Part shown: positions 26,410 through 36,397 of the stretch, piece by piece
Numbering within the stretch: the first letter of the stretch is position 1
Layout of the letters: the number at the start of each line of letters is the position of its first letter
Assembly (NCBI GenBank): GCA_027076325.1
Contig: JALTJZ010000011.1
Coordinates: 141,848 to 205,847 of the forward strand
Length of the DNA stretch: 64,000 nucleotides
Direction: 5' to 3'
From: Chromatiales bacterium
GTDB lineage: Bacteria > Pseudomonadota > Gammaproteobacteria > UBA6429 > Thiohalophilaceae
Made by a program: the position numbers and the translations under genes
Notes under the pieces: model-generated
What the model was told of the DNA's origin: nothing
Database searches by the model: none
Seen by the model: only the letters and a program-made list of their open reading frames with translations

Positions 26410-27270
26410 TTATTCACCTAAATAAACTTCAATGACTTTTGGGTTATTTTGAACTTCATCCATGGTGCCCTCTGCTAAAACTGATCCTTCATGTAAAACA
26501 GTGACCGTGCTTGCAATGGAACGCACAAAATCCATATCATGTTCAACCACTACCACCGAATGTTTGCCCGCTAAACTTTTTAATAATTCGGCGGTTTTAT
26601 CCATTTCCTGATGTGTCATACCCGCTACCGGCTCATCCACCAGTAATACACGCGGGTTTTGCATTAACAGCATACCAATTTCCAACCACTGCTTCTGGCC
26701 ATGTGATAATTGCGCGGCTGTCTCATAGAGCAAATCAGTTAAACCAATTGTATTAGCAACCTCATTAATCCGCTCATATTGCTCCGCATTTATTTTTGCA
26801 AAGAGTGTTGGCCAAACATGCTTATCGGCCGCCATTGCCAGCTCTAAATTTTCAAAAATAGTATGCTGAGGGAAAATCGTTGGTTTCTGAAACTTGCGAC
26901 CAATACCCGCATGTGCAATTTCATATTCACTCATGCGGGTTAAATCCATTGTCTGTCCAAAATATGCCGAGCCGGAATCTGGCCGGGTTTTTCCAGTGAT
27001 AACATCCATCATTGTGGTTTTACCTGCACCATTTGGGCCGATGATACAGCGTAATTCACCATCATTAATATAAAGCGTTAAATCATTAAGTGCTTTAAAG
27101 CCATCAAAGCTCACGCTGATGTTTTCCAGATAAAGGATTGGGCCGTGCGTTGCATCAATTTCACCGGGGATAACGACCCGACGACCGGTAAAAGGCAGGC
27201 GCTTTTGTTCAACAAAGTCAAACACCTTGTCACGACGCATCATTTCTCTGATATTATCGAGCCCGCTCAT
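26410..27270 (-). CDS. urtD: Urea ABC transporter ATPase UrtD
   Basis: 286 residues, LivG-like with a longer N-terminus than branched-chain amino-acid ATPases, as is usual in UrtD. It has Walker A (GPNGAGKT), signature LSHGQKQWLEIGMLL (typical UrtD wording) and Walker B (VLLVDEPVAGMT). Its start overlaps the urtC stop by 4 bp. Confidence 0.95.
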   Translation of the reverse strand: MSGLDNIREMMRRDKVFDFVEQKRLPFTGRRVVIPGEIDATHGPILYLENISVSFDGFKALNDLTLYINDGELRCIIGPNGAGKTTMMDVITGKTRPDSGSAYFGQTMDLTRMSEYEIAHAGIGRKFQKPTIFPQHTIFENLELAMAADKHVWPTLFAKINAEQYERINEVANTIGLTDLLYETAAQLSHGQKQWLEIGMLLMQNPRVLLVDEPVAGMTHQEMDKTAELLKSLAGKHSVVVVEHDMDFVRSIASTVTVLHEGSVLAEGTMDEVQNNPKVIEVYLGE

Positions 27271-28406
27271 TCGATTTTATTCTCTGTTGTTAGCTGTTTT
27301 TTTTCCTGCAACTTCAAGCGCATTTGATTCCATAAACCAATAATGCCTTTTGGCATAAAAATAGTTACCAATAGAAATAAACCACCCAAAGCAAATAACC
27401 ATATTTCAGGAAAGGCCGCCGTCAGGTAAGACTTGGAATAATTCACGATAACCGCACCCAATGCTGCACCGTATAATGTTGCTCGCCCACCAATGGCAAC
27501 CCAGACAACCAGCTCAATTGAGTTTAAGGGTGAAAATTCACCGGGATTTATAATACCCACTTGTGGCACAAATAAGGCACCCGCAACACCGGCAATCATT
27601 GCCGATAAAACAAAAATCCAGAGTTTAAAACTTTCGACTTTATAGCCAATAAAACGGGTTCGGTCTTCGGCATCGCGTATTGCAACAACCACACGTCCAA
27701 GCTTTGAGGTAATAATAAAACGACATAAAAAATAAGTAATAATTAAAAACAACGCACTAAGGAAAAACAAACTGGCACGCGTGGTATCAGCTTGCAAGTC
27801 ATAGCCTAAAATATCTTTAAAGTCGGTTAAACCATTGTTGCCACCAAAACCTAATTCATTCATGAAAAAAGCCAGTAGCAAAGCATAGGTTAATGCCTGG
27901 GTTATAATCGACAGGTAGACGCCGGTCACGCGCGCACGAAAAGCCAGCCAGCCAAAAACTAAGGCCAACAAGCCAGGAACCAGAACAACCATGATCATTG
28001 CAAACCAGAACATATCAAAACCCTGCCAATACCAGGGTAGCTCTGTCCAGTTCAGGAACACCATAAAGTCGGGCAACTCGGCGTTGCCATAAACACCACG
28101 GTCACCTATCTGACGCATTAAATACATACCCATGGCATAACCACCGAGCGCAAAAAAAGCCGCATGCCCTAAACTTAAAATACCGCAATAACCCCAAACT
28201 AAATCAAGCGCAATCGCAAGCATGGCATAACTTAAGTATTTACCTAACAGTGTTACCGTGTACGTTGGTATATGGAAAAATGAATCAGCCGGAACAAGTA
28301 AATTTAATGCCGGTACAACAAGCATTAAAACGAGCAAAATACTGATAAAGACTTTACCGCCTTTATCATTTTGTAAAAAATCGACTATAAAAGGTTGCCT
28401 GGTCAT
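27267..28406 (-). CDS. urtC: Urea ABC transporter permease UrtC
   Basis: About 379 residues of LivM-type permease with roughly nine membrane helices. Conserved stretches are CGILSLGHAAFFALGGYAMGMYL and GAALGAVIVNYSKSY. ATG 28406 (MTRQPFIV) is chosen because it begins 4 nt after the urtB stop with GGAAG upstream, whereas the longer frame would overlap urtB. It forms the inner-membrane pore with UrtB. Confidence 0.94.
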   Translation of the reverse strand: MTRQPFIVDFLQNDKGGKVFISILLVLMLVVPALNLLVPADSFFHIPTYTVTLLGKYLSYAMLAIALDLVWGYCGILSLGHAAFFALGGYAMGMYLMRQIGDRGVYGNAELPDFMVFLNWTELPWYWQGFDMFWFAMIMVVLVPGLLALVFGWLAFRARVTGVYLSIITQALTYALLLAFFMNELGFGGNNGLTDFKDILGYDLQADTTRASLFFLSALFLIITYFLCRFIITSKLGRVVVAIRDAEDRTRFIGYKVESFKLWIFVLSAMIAGVAGALFVPQVGIINPGEFSPLNSIELVVWVAIGGRATLYGAALGAVIVNYSKSYLTAAFPEIWLFALGGLFLLVTIFMPKGIIGLWNQMRLKLQEKKQLTTENKIE

Positions 28407-28410
28407 TGTA

Positions 28411-30075
28411 TTAGTCTTCCACTCCACGGCCTTTTTTCGGGAATAAACCACGCGGGCGTTTTTGTATAAATAGAATAATAAAAATGAGTACCAGTATTTT
28501 TGCTAACACGGCGCCCGACCAGGGTTCGAGGAACTTATTAAATACACCCAATGACATTGCACCCACAAAGGTACCAAGTAGATTGCCTACACCGCCGAAG
28601 ACCACCACCATAAAGGAGTCGATAATATAGCCCTGCCCAAGATTTGGGCCAACATTGGTTAACTGGCTTAAAGCCACACCCGCCACACCTGCAATACCAG
28701 ACCCCAACCCAAAGGTCATCGCATCAACCCATTCGGATTTAACGCCCATTGCTTTTGCCATGGTTCTGTTTTGTGAAACTGCACGCACCTGTAAACCTAG
28801 TTTTGTTTTTTTCAAAATAAGCATTAATAACAAAAGCACAACAATGGCAAAAATAAAAATATATAAACGGTTATAGGTGATTGCAAAAATACTATTGATT
28901 TCCAGAGAGCCGCTCATAAAGGCCGGCGTTTGAACTGCCTGATTAGTCGGCCCAAAGATTGAACGAACCAACTGTTGCAGGATTAAACTGATACCGAAAG
29001 TCGCCAGTAATGTTTCGAGTGGCCGCCCATATAAATAGCGAATAACAAAGCGTTCAATTGCAACACCAAAGGCACCAGCGACTAAAAATGCAAGCGGGAC
29101 GGATATAAAGATAGAGGTGGTAATATGTTCAGGCAACATTTGCTGAACAACATAAGTCGTGTAGGCGCCTAACATCATTAACTCCCCATGCGCCATATTA
29201 ATCACGCCCATTACACCAAAAGTGATGGCGAGACCCACTGCAATTAGCAATAAAACTGAACCTAAACTTAAACCAAAAACCAGGTTCTCCAGAAATTCAA
29301 ATGTACTGATTTTAGAGTCTATTTTTTTTAATGAGTTTATCGCTGCCTTTTTAATACTAGCATCTTCTGTATTTTCAATAATTTCCTGTAATTTAACTTT
29401 TACTTCAGGTACCAGGCTTTTTGACAGGGCTTTAATGGCGGCCAGTTGCACTGTTTTATCGTTTGAATTTAAATTCCATATTGAAACACCCGCAGCAACC
29501 AGTTCTTTTATAGCGCTGTTGGTTTCTTGCTTGTCCAGCACTTGCAGAATTGCAATGGTTTCTTCATTAATATTTTTTAGCAACTGTTTAACAGCGGCCT
29601 TACGTACAGCAACATCTGTACTTTTTATACCCAGACGGGCAATATAGCTACGCAACAAGCGGCGCAACTTATTATTAACCTTTACTTTCTTTAGTTTATT
29701 TTTTTCAAACAACCCCAGCTCTTTATTGTTCAGTATCGATGTTGTTTTATAGCCGCCGTCTGTTTTTTCAATAAAAACCAGTTGTTTTGTTTTTTTAATG
29801 TAATAGAGTTTGCTTTTTAACATTCTCTGGAAGACTGGCAAGACTCGCTCATCATCTACCGATAATAGTATTTTTATGGCTTTTTCACGATCAGAATAAT
29901 TACCAGCCATTAAATTAGCCGTGGCTACCTCAAATGAAATATCCGCTACAACGGGGGCTTCCGTTTTTAATTCTACTGAAGCAGTTAAGCCCACCGATGA
30001 ATAGCTGACACTCACCAGCAATATTAAAATAAAGCTTAAGAGTCTTAGGGTATTTTTTCGGCTTGAAAATGTCAT
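28411..30075 (-). CDS. urtB: Urea ABC transporter permease UrtB
   Basis: 554 residues. A signal-like N-terminus is followed by a helical, HEAT-like periplasmic extension (about 40-250), then the LivH-type permease with about eight helices (GVINMAHGELMMLGAYTTYVVQQ near 290). This two-part layout is characteristic of UrtB and separates it from amino-acid LivH proteins. It lies 156 bp after urtA across a hairpin terminator that may lower downstream expression relative to the binding protein. Confidence 0.94.
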   Translation of the reverse strand: MTFSSRKNTLRLLSFILILLVSVSYSSVGLTASVELKTEAPVVADISFEVATANLMAGNYSDREKAIKILLSVDDERVLPVFQRMLKSKLYYIKKTKQLVFIEKTDGGYKTTSILNNKELGLFEKNKLKKVKVNNKLRRLLRSYIARLGIKSTDVAVRKAAVKQLLKNINEETIAILQVLDKQETNSAIKELVAAGVSIWNLNSNDKTVQLAAIKALSKSLVPEVKVKLQEIIENTEDASIKKAAINSLKKIDSKISTFEFLENLVFGLSLGSVLLLIAVGLAITFGVMGVINMAHGELMMLGAYTTYVVQQMLPEHITTSIFISVPLAFLVAGAFGVAIERFVIRYLYGRPLETLLATFGISLILQQLVRSIFGPTNQAVQTPAFMSGSLEINSIFAITYNRLYIFIFAIVVLLLLMLILKKTKLGLQVRAVSQNRTMAKAMGVKSEWVDAMTFGLGSGIAGVAGVALSQLTNVGPNLGQGYIIDSFMVVVFGGVGNLLGTFVGAMSLGVFNKFLEPWSGAVLAKILVLIFIILFIQKRPRGLFPKKGRGVED

Positions 30076-30184
30076 TATTGTTTTTTACACAGGGTTTTTT
30101 TGGCTCAAATCATAACCTGAGCCAGAGAAACTTAATAGTCTTTTAGCTAGTGATTATAAATTTTACGTACTTGCTTAAAAGAAA

Positions 30185-30210
30185 ACCCCGACTAACCACT
30201 GCTAGCCGGG
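30185..30210 (-). terminator. Hairpin between urtA and urtB
   Basis: On the minus strand CCCGGCTAGCAGTGGTTAGTCGGGGTTTTC forms an 8-pair stem with one mismatch, followed by a T-rich run. It sits 22 bp after the urtA stop and is probably a partial terminator giving more UrtA than permease and ATPases. Confidence 0.75.
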
Positions 30211-30231
30211 ATTATAACTTCATTTATACTA

Positions 30232-31527
30232 TTACTTGAAGTTCTGACCAGAACATTTTTTAGTTTTAGTATTGTAGTTACCACACTTGAGTTTAACCCA
30301 GTCCGATACAACGTCTTTACTACCTGGCAAATGATCAGACCATGCATCACCTGGAACCAGACCATCCGTTTGCCATACTACATCAAACTGACCATCTTCC
30401 TGAATTTCACCAATAAGAACTGGCTTGGTTAAATGATGGTTTGGCAACATTTCAGCCATACCACCGGTCAAATTTGGTGTTTTGATACCAATCATTGCTT
30501 TTTCAACCGCATTGACATCCGTTGTTTTTGCTTTTTCAACTGCTTTAACCCACATGTTAAAGCCAATATAAGTTGCTTCCATGGGATCGTTGGTTACACG
30601 TTTTTTATCTTTAATAAACGCCTTCCATTTTTTAATAAAAGCTGCATTTTCTTTATTATCAACACTCATAAAATAATTCCATGCCGCAAGGTGACCAACG
30701 AGTGGCTTAGTATCAATACCGGAAAGCTCTTCTTCACCAACCGAGAAAGCAACCACTGGAATATTTTCAGCTGAAATACCCTGATTACCTAACTCTTTAT
30801 AGAAAGGTACGTTTGCATCGCCATTAATAGTTGATACAACGGCTGTTTTCTTGCCTTTAGAACCAAACTTTTTAACGTCTGAAACGATACTCTGCCAGTC
30901 AGAATGGCCGAAAGGCGTGTAGTTGATCATAATATCTTTTGCTTTAACACCTTTAGACTTTAAATAGGCCTCCAGAATTTTATTGGTTGTACGAGGATAA
31001 ACATAATCTGTTCCCGCAAGAACCCAACGTTTAACACCAACTTCATTCATTAAATAGTCAACCGCAGGAATGGCCTGTTGATTGGGCGCAGCACCGGTGT
31101 AAAAAACATTTTTAGATGATTCTTCACCTTCATATTGCACAGGGTAGAACAGTAAACCGTTGAGCTCTTCAAAGACAGGAAGAACTGATTTACGTGATAC
31201 AGAAGTCCAACAGCCAAAAACAACATCAACTTTGTTTTTTTGTAATAACTCACGTGCTTTTTCTGCAAATAAAGGCCAGTTTGAAGCCGGGTCAACCACC
31301 ACGGCTTCCAGTTTTTTACCTAACAGACCGCCTTTTTTATTTTGTTCTTCAATCATCATTAACACGGTGTCTTTCAATGTTGTTTCACTGATTGCCATCG
31401 TGCCAGACAAAGAATGTAATACACCCACTTTAATGGTATTACCCGCTTGAGCGGAGAGAGAAAGTCCAAGCATGGCTGTTATCACCAATGCAGAACTTGC
31501 AATTTTTTTGATCCAGTTACTCATCAT
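30232..31527 (-). CDS. urtA: Urea-binding periplasmic protein UrtA
   Basis: 431 residues, type I periplasmic binding protein. It has a signal peptide (about 1-28, ending AQAG) and the start GNTIKVGVLHSLSGTMAISE, a hallmark of UrtA/FmdD-like proteins. Further landmarks are FGCWTSVSRKSVLPVFE and PVQYEGEESS, which line the urea site in this family, and MEATYIGFNMW near the end. It captures urea for UrtBCDE. It is located directly downstream of TorF copy 3, probably on the same transcript. Confidence 0.95.
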   Translation of the reverse strand: MMSNWIKKIASSALVITAMLGLSLSAQAGNTIKVGVLHSLSGTMAISETTLKDTVLMMIEEQNKKGGLLGKKLEAVVVDPASNWPLFAEKARELLQKNKVDVVFGCWTSVSRKSVLPVFEELNGLLFYPVQYEGEESSKNVFYTGAAPNQQAIPAVDYLMNEVGVKRWVLAGTDYVYPRTTNKILEAYLKSKGVKAKDIMINYTPFGHSDWQSIVSDVKKFGSKGKKTAVVSTINGDANVPFYKELGNQGISAENIPVVAFSVGEEELSGIDTKPLVGHLAAWNYFMSVDNKENAAFIKKWKAFIKDKKRVTNDPMEATYIGFNMWVKAVEKAKTTDVNAVEKAMIGIKTPNLTGGMAEMLPNHHLTKPVLIGEIQEDGQFDVVWQTDGLVPGDAWSDHLPGSKDVVSDWVKLKCGNYNTKTKKCSGQNFK

Positions 31528-31621
31528 CGTTTCCTTAATTAATTTTATTTTGGTAGGAATTTATAAGTAGCCGGCATTCCGAATGAAATACCGGCTTTAT
31601 AACTATAACCAGGCGTCAAAC

Positions 31622-32371
31622 CTAGAAGCCGTATGTAACACCCACAACCATAGAATCGTTATATTCTACGCCGGCACGATCTTCGCCAGCAAAAGTGTAT
31701 TGTACATACGCATCTGCACCCGTTTTACCAATTGGTTTCGATGCCGTTACATTCAAATGACGGAAACCGCTGGTGCTTGACGTTGCTGTACCCAGCTTGG
31801 AGTTATCCGTATTGTCATAAGTGTAATAACCTAAATCCAGTGACAAAGTAACGTCCTGAGGTAAACTGGTTGACCAACCTGCTTTCCAATAGATATCACC
31901 GGCATTACCCCACCAGCCATCCGTCATCAGGTATTGCATACCAACATAGGCATCACCAAAAGTTAATTTACCGGTTGCTTCTAACAGGTTGGAGTTGTCA
32001 ACATTAATATAAAAATATTGAATTACGCCAACGTCCCAGCCCATGCCATTGCTGAATTTACCAGCATAGCCACCGTATAAATCATTCTCAAAACCACGCT
32101 TATTGGTTTTACCATCGCTAGGTGACTCATATGAATAGCTCAAGTTCGAGAACCACCATCCTGCATACCAGCCCGAAGTATCGCTACTCCAGTCCATGCC
32201 ACCTTGAACTGCCGTGCCGGTATTTTCTTCAAAAATACCACGTAACAAGTATTTTGAATGAACACCGATGTTATAAGATACTTCTGCCTGAGCCGCTGTT
32301 GTTACACCAAACACGCCTCCAAAAGCAATTGCGCCGGCCATCGCCATTGACGCCAGGTTTAATTTTTTCAT
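31622..32371 (-). CDS. TorF-family putative porin (copy 3), first gene before urtA
   Basis: 249 residues. The signal peptide (about 1-29, ending AQAE) is followed by the family signature HSKYLLRGIFEENTGTAVQGGMDW and a long beta-strand series with many Trp/Tyr, ending GVTYGF. A near-perfect sigma-54 promoter and NtrC-like sites lie upstream, with urtABCDE following on the same strand. The inference is that it is the outer-membrane route for urea, or for nitrogen solutes generally, in this operon. Confidence 0.87.
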   Translation of the reverse strand: MKKLNLASMAMAGAIAFGGVFGVTTAAQAEVSYNIGVHSKYLLRGIFEENTGTAVQGGMDWSSDTSGWYAGWWFSNLSYSYESPSDGKTNKRGFENDLYGGYAGKFSNGMGWDVGVIQYFYINVDNSNLLEATGKLTFGDAYVGMQYLMTDGWWGNAGDIYWKAGWSTSLPQDVTLSLDLGYYTYDNTDNSKLGTATSSTSGFRHLNVTASKPIGKTGADAYVQYTFAGEDRAGVEYNDSMVVGVTYGF

Positions 32372-32490
32372 TGTTGTTACTCTCCACTACAGTTAGTTTA
32401 TAATTTTTCTCCCACAAGCTCAGGCTTTAGAACTTTACACCCCAAACTCACGAAATAACGCAAATACATCATTTACTGCGTGTTTATTCA

Positions 32491-32506
32491 GCAAACGGCA
32501 TGCCAA
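32491..32506 (-). promoter_or_regulatory. Sigma-54 promoter of the torF-urt operon
   Basis: On the minus strand TTGGCATGCCGTTTGC matches the -24/-12 consensus (TGGCAYG-N4-TTGC) at nearly every position. The inferred transcript start near 32480 leaves a leader of about 109 nt before the porin ATG. Confidence 0.88.
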
Positions 32507-32577
32507 CAGAAAAAGAGCTTTATAAACAATTGGTTATAATTTTTTTGCTCTGTAATACTTCTGTAATGGGCTTTATC

Positions 32578-32615
32578 GGTGCGAACGCACCAAAGCAACG
32601 CACTATAAAGGTGCG
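32578..32615. promoter_or_regulatory. NtrC-like enhancer upstream of torF-urt
   Basis: CGCACT-ATAAA-GGTGCG (32599-32615) matches the NtrC dyad TGCACC-N5-GGTGCA with changes mainly at outer bases. A perfect palindrome GGTGCG-AA-CGCACC (32578-32591) built from the same half-sites lies beside it. Both are about 100-130 bp upstream of the inferred start. Confidence 0.7.
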
Positions 32616-32631
32616 TACTTATAAAAAGGGA

Positions 32632-33237
32632 CTATAACATTCCTTCTTTCTTTATGAATTGAATAATGGCTTCCAGGCCTTCACCGGTTTTCATATTGCT
32701 AAAAATAAAAGGCCGATCACCACGCATTTTTTTGGCATCCCTTTCCATCACCTCAAGCGAAGCGCCAACATGGGGCGCCAGATCAATTTTATTAATTACC
32801 AGCAAATCAGACTTGGTGATCCCCGGCCCACCTTTACGCGGGATCTTGTCGCCAGCAGAAACGTCAATAACATACAGCGTTAAATCCGATAGCTCGGGGC
32901 TAAAAGTGGCACTTAAATTATCACCGCCACTTTCAATAATCACCAGATCAAGTGAACCTAAACGTTGCGTGAGTGTATTTATCGCGGCCAGATTCATCGA
33001 GGCATCTTCTCGAATAGCGGTGTGCGGGCAACCACCTGTTTCAACACCCATAATGCGTTCTTCTAATAGCGCCTGTTTACTGGTTAAAAACTTTGCGTCT
33101 TCCTGAGTATAAATATCGTTAGTGACAACGGCTATTTCATAGTCGTCACGCATCTTTTTACACAAAGCTTCAACCAATGCTGTTTTACCGGAACCAACCG
33201 GCCCACCGACACCCATTCTTAATGTTTTTGTGCTCAC
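32632..33237 (-). CDS. ureG: Urease accessory GTPase UreG
   Basis: 201 residues, SIMIBI-class GTPase. It has a P-loop [15 protein letters not shown] (about 12-26), the metal-binding Cys-Pro-His motif [11 protein letters not shown] (about 68-78) and guanine specificity [10 protein letters not shown]. It powers nickel delivery to urease with UreF and UreD. It is the last gene of the urease operon; its stop is about 16 bp from the enhancer of the torF-urt operon. Confidence 0.96.
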   Translation of the reverse strand: MSTKTLRMGVGGPVGSGKTALVEALCKKMRDDYEIAVVTNDIYTQEDAKFLTSKQALLEERIMGVETGGCPHTAIREDASMNLAAINTLTQRLGSLDLVIIESGGDNLSATFSPELSDLTLYVIDVSAGDKIPRKGGPGITKSDLLVINKIDLAPHVGASLEVMERDAKKMRGDRPFIFSNMKTGEGLEAIIQFIKKEGML

Positions 33238-33267
33238 TTTTTTTCCTTAACTTAATTATAAATATTT

Positions 33268-33395
33268 CACCACCAAGACCACAAGGAAGAAAATTTAGTT
33301 TGTCGCTAAAAGTAAAAGACCAACAGCTCCCTGATACTTTATACATACCGCAGCGAAATAATAAGTGTATCTTTTCTTTGTGTCCTTCGTAGTTA
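33268..33395. repeat. Imperfect inverted repeat between ureF and ureG
   Basis: The ureF-ureG gap (about 175 bp, much longer than other gaps in this operon) has ends CACCACCAAGACCACAAGG (near 33268) and, inverted, TTTGTGTCCTTCGTAG (near 33378). These pair imperfectly around about 80 bp. It resembles the widespread non-coding CACCACAAAG-type repeats and may be a small inserted element. Confidence 0.4.
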
Positions 33396-33411
33396 CTATT
33401 ATTTAGTCTAC

Positions 33412-34092
33412 TCAAGACCGAAACAATCTTGAATATTGTTGTTCATGTAAACTACTTGCCATCACCTGACCGGGGCAGACGCGACCAAGATCCGTATCAT
33501 CCAGATGGGTTGCAATTAAGACGGCTTCATCCATTTTAGGCATCAGTGACTGAATTAATTGTTGCCCTTGTGTTTGCCCGAGCGGAATGACTTTCATGGC
33601 GACTGCAACCTGGTTTTCACTCCATGCCCAGGCATAACCCAGTAACAAATCGGCCAAAGGGATACTCCAATGCTTGCCTGCCAATGCAAACATTAAAGGG
33701 TAACTGCAACGCGTGTCATGTTGCCAACTTACGGCTTGTTTAACCTCAAGGCTTGCTAATAAACGCGCCAGTGATTCACCGACTTGCTGATCTTCAAGTA
33801 ATAGTTCTTTTGTTTCGCGTGAGGCTTTTAAATACGCTAGCCAATAATCAATCGCATTATTATCCTGTGTTTGCCATGCGTTGTAAAAACGTTTGACCAA
33901 AGGCAAATCAAGGTAGGCCAGATTGTTAACCAGTATGCCGCTTATCCATTCAAAACAGGTTTTATCATTGCTAACCCATTCGCAATCAATGGCATATTCA
34001 AACCCTTGCGAATAGGCATAGGCACCCACCGGTAAGGATGGGCTAATCAAGCGCCATAATTGCATCATGGATATTTGTGTTGGTTGGCTCAT
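33412..34092 (-). CDS. ureF: Urease accessory protein UreF
   Basis: 226 residues, all-helical. It has the family start LMQLWRLISPSLPVGAYAYSQGFE (shortened here as LISPSLPVGAYAYSQG, about 12-27) and the helix LLLGYAWAWSENQVAVAMKVIPLGQTQGQ near 150-178. It acts as the activator bridging UreD-bound urease and UreG. It lies 13 bp after ureE and before the inserted repeat. Confidence 0.94.
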   Translation of the reverse strand: MSQPTQISMMQLWRLISPSLPVGAYAYSQGFEYAIDCEWVSNDKTCFEWISGILVNNLAYLDLPLVKRFYNAWQTQDNNAIDYWLAYLKASRETKELLLEDQQVGESLARLLASLEVKQAVSWQHDTRCSYPLMFALAGKHWSIPLADLLLGYAWAWSENQVAVAMKVIPLGQTQGQQLIQSLMPKMDEAVLIATHLDDTDLGRVCPGQVMASSLHEQQYSRLFRS

Positions 34093-34105
34093 TTAAGTTG
34101 ATACA

Positions 34106-34582
34106 TCAATGATGGCTATGATGGGAATGGGAATGTGTATGGCCTGTATGATACGCACCGATTTCCGGCTCAAATGGTGCCGATTCATATTTAACTGTTA
34201 AACCAAAACCTTTAACCATTTCGTCGAGTACATGGTCGTGCAAATAACGTAGCCAGCTGCTTCCAACTTGTAATGGCACATGCCGATTACCTAAATGATA
34301 AGCCGCACGTGCCAGATCAAAGGCATTGTCACAATGTACCGTACTAACTTTTTCATCGGCAGAGATAATTTTAACCATCGTGCCATCTTTTGATTTTAAA
34401 CAATCACCATCACGCAAAACAGAACCACGCTCTATTATAATACCGACTTGCTCACCGTTATTCAGTTGCGCACGAAAGCGGCTTTTTTGCCTTTTTTCAT
34501 ACGGTAAGGTCAGTGAAAGTTTTATCGATTCGTTGCCGACTTCTTTTTGATGTAATACTTCTTCCAATATTATTTCTGGCAT
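34106..34582 (-). CDS. ureE: Urease accessory nickel chaperone UreE
   Basis: 158 residues. N-terminal peptide-binding domain (about 1-70) and C-terminal metal-binding domain with the YHLGNRHVPLQV motif (about 92-103) whose His binds nickel at the dimer interface. The tail is histidine-rich (HTGHTHSHSHHSHH), giving extra nickel storage. It hands nickel to UreG. Confidence 0.95.
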   Translation of the reverse strand: MPEIILEEVLHQKEVGNESIKLSLTLPYEKRQKSRFRAQLNNGEQVGIIIERGSVLRDGDCLKSKDGTMVKIISADEKVSTVHCDNAFDLARAAYHLGNRHVPLQVGSSWLRYLHDHVLDEMVKGFGLTVKYESAPFEPEIGAYHTGHTHSHSHHSHH

Positions 34583-34693
34583 TATTTATCCTGGTAATTC
34601 TAAGCTAGTCACTTGTTGGGCTTCGTTATCACTCACCTCAACCTGCACTATATAAAATCAAACTGGGTTAGAACATAAAACTCGTTCGGCTCG

Positions 34694-36397
34694 CTAAAAC
34701 AAAAAATACCGCTGCGCTAACGGTAATGCTTCTGCCGGCTCACAGGTTAGTAACTCGCCATCTACTTTTACCTGGTAGGTTTGCGGGTCGATACTAATGT
34801 TAGGCATATAGTCATTAAGCAGCATATCTTTTTTACTAATGTTACGGGTATTTCTCACCGCCACCACTTTTTTATTTAAGCCTAGCTGATCTTTAACCCC
34901 TGCCTCCACGGCCGCTTGCGACATAAAGCTCACACAGGTATTGCTTAACGCTTTACCGTAGGAACCGAACATAGGGCGGTAATGTACGGGCTGCGGTGTT
35001 GGGATAGAGGCATTGGGGTCGCCCATCGGTGCTGCTGCTATCATTCCGCCTTTCAGTATCAGTGCCGGTTTAACGGCAAAAAAAGCTGGCTTCCAGAAAA
35101 CCAGATCAGCCAGTTTGCCCACTGCAATCGAGCCAACAACATCGGCAATGCCATGTGTAATAGCCGGGTTAATGGTGTACTTCGCAATATAACGTTTGGC
35201 ACGGTTATTATCATTGCGATTTGGATCCCCTTTTAAGGCTCCACGTTGCACTTTCATTTTATGTGCAGTTTGCCAGGTGCGTGTAATCACTTCACCAACA
35301 CGACCCATGGCTTGAGAATCCGATGCAATCATACTGAAAGCACCAAGATCATGTAAGATATCTTCGGCTGCAATGGTTTCACGCCGAATGCGTGATTCTG
35401 CAAAGGCCACATCTTCTGCAATACTACTATCAAGATGATGGCAAACCATTAACATATCTAAATGCTCGTCAATGGTATTAACCGTGTACGGACGAGTTGG
35501 GTTAGTGGATGATGGCAAAATATTGCTTTCACCACAGGCTTTGATAATGTCGGGCGCATGGCCACCACCGGCACCTTCGGTATGGTAAGTATGAATGGCT
35601 CGACCTTTAAAGGCTTTAATGGTGTCTTCAACGAAACCCGATTCATTCAAAGTATCGGTATGAATCGCAACCTGCACATCCATTAATTCGGCAACATTTA
35701 AACAGCTATCAATCGCTGCGGGTGTCGTACCCCAGTCTTCATGTAATTTTAAACCCATCACGCCAGCCGCAACCTGTTCTTCCAGTGGTTCGGGCAAGCT
35801 TGCATTGCCTTTGCCTAACAAGCCAATGTTCATCGGCATAACATCGGTAGCTTCATACATACGATGAATATTCCATGGCCCTGGTGTACAAGTGGTTGCA
35901 TTGCTGCCGGTTGCTGGCCCGGTCCCTCCACCCAACATGGTCGTAACACCCGACATTAATGCTTCTTCCACTTGTTGCGGGCAAATAAAATGAATGTGTG
36001 CGTCAACACCACCAGCAGTAATAATTTGTCCCTCTCCGGCAATCACCTCAGTACCGGGGCCAATCACAACATCCACTCCCGGCTGAACATCGGGGTTACC
36101 CGCTTTGCCAATGCCACTGATTAAACCATCTTTAATGCCAATATCGGCTTTAATAATCCCCCAATAATCCAGAATGAGTGCGTTGGTAATTACAACATCG
36201 ACAACATCTTTTGTGCTGCGCTGGCTTTGCCCCATGCCATCACGGATAACTTTGCCACCACCAAATTTGACTTCGTCACCGTAAAAGGTTTTATCCTCTT
36301 CAACTTCTATTATTAGCTCGGTATCCCCCAGGCGAACCCGGTCACCTTTGGTTGGACCAAACATTTCTGCGTAGGCGCGCTTATCTATACTGCTCAT
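34694..36397 (-). CDS. ureC: Urease alpha subunit
   Basis: 567 residues, standard length of the catalytic subunit that hydrolyses urea to ammonia and carbamate. Nickel ligands and active-site residues are visible: HIHFICP, the carbamylated-lysine segment [28 protein letters not shown], the flap MVCHHLD and the Asp in SDSQAMGR. Its start overlaps the ureB stop by 4 bp. No residue loss was seen, so the enzyme should be active when matured by UreDEFG. Confidence 0.98.
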   Translation of the reverse strand: MSSIDKRAYAEMFGPTKGDRVRLGDTELIIEVEEDKTFYGDEVKFGGGKVIRDGMGQSQRSTKDVVDVVITNALILDYWGIIKADIGIKDGLISGIGKAGNPDVQPGVDVVIGPGTEVIAGEGQIITAGGVDAHIHFICPQQVEEALMSGVTTMLGGGTGPATGSNATTCTPGPWNIHRMYEATDVMPMNIGLLGKGNASLPEPLEEQVAAGVMGLKLHEDWGTTPAAIDSCLNVAELMDVQVAIHTDTLNESGFVEDTIKAFKGRAIHTYHTEGAGGGHAPDIIKACGESNILPSSTNPTRPYTVNTIDEHLDMLMVCHHLDSSIAEDVAFAESRIRRETIAAEDILHDLGAFSMIASDSQAMGRVGEVITRTWQTAHKMKVQRGALKGDPNRNDNNRAKRYIAKYTINPAITHGIADVVGSIAVGKLADLVFWKPAFFAVKPALILKGGMIAAAPMGDPNASIPTPQPVHYRPMFGSYGKALSNTCVSFMSQAAVEAGVKDQLGLNKKVVAVRNTRNISKKDMLLNDYMPNISIDPQTYQVKVDGELLTCEPAEALPLAQRYFLF

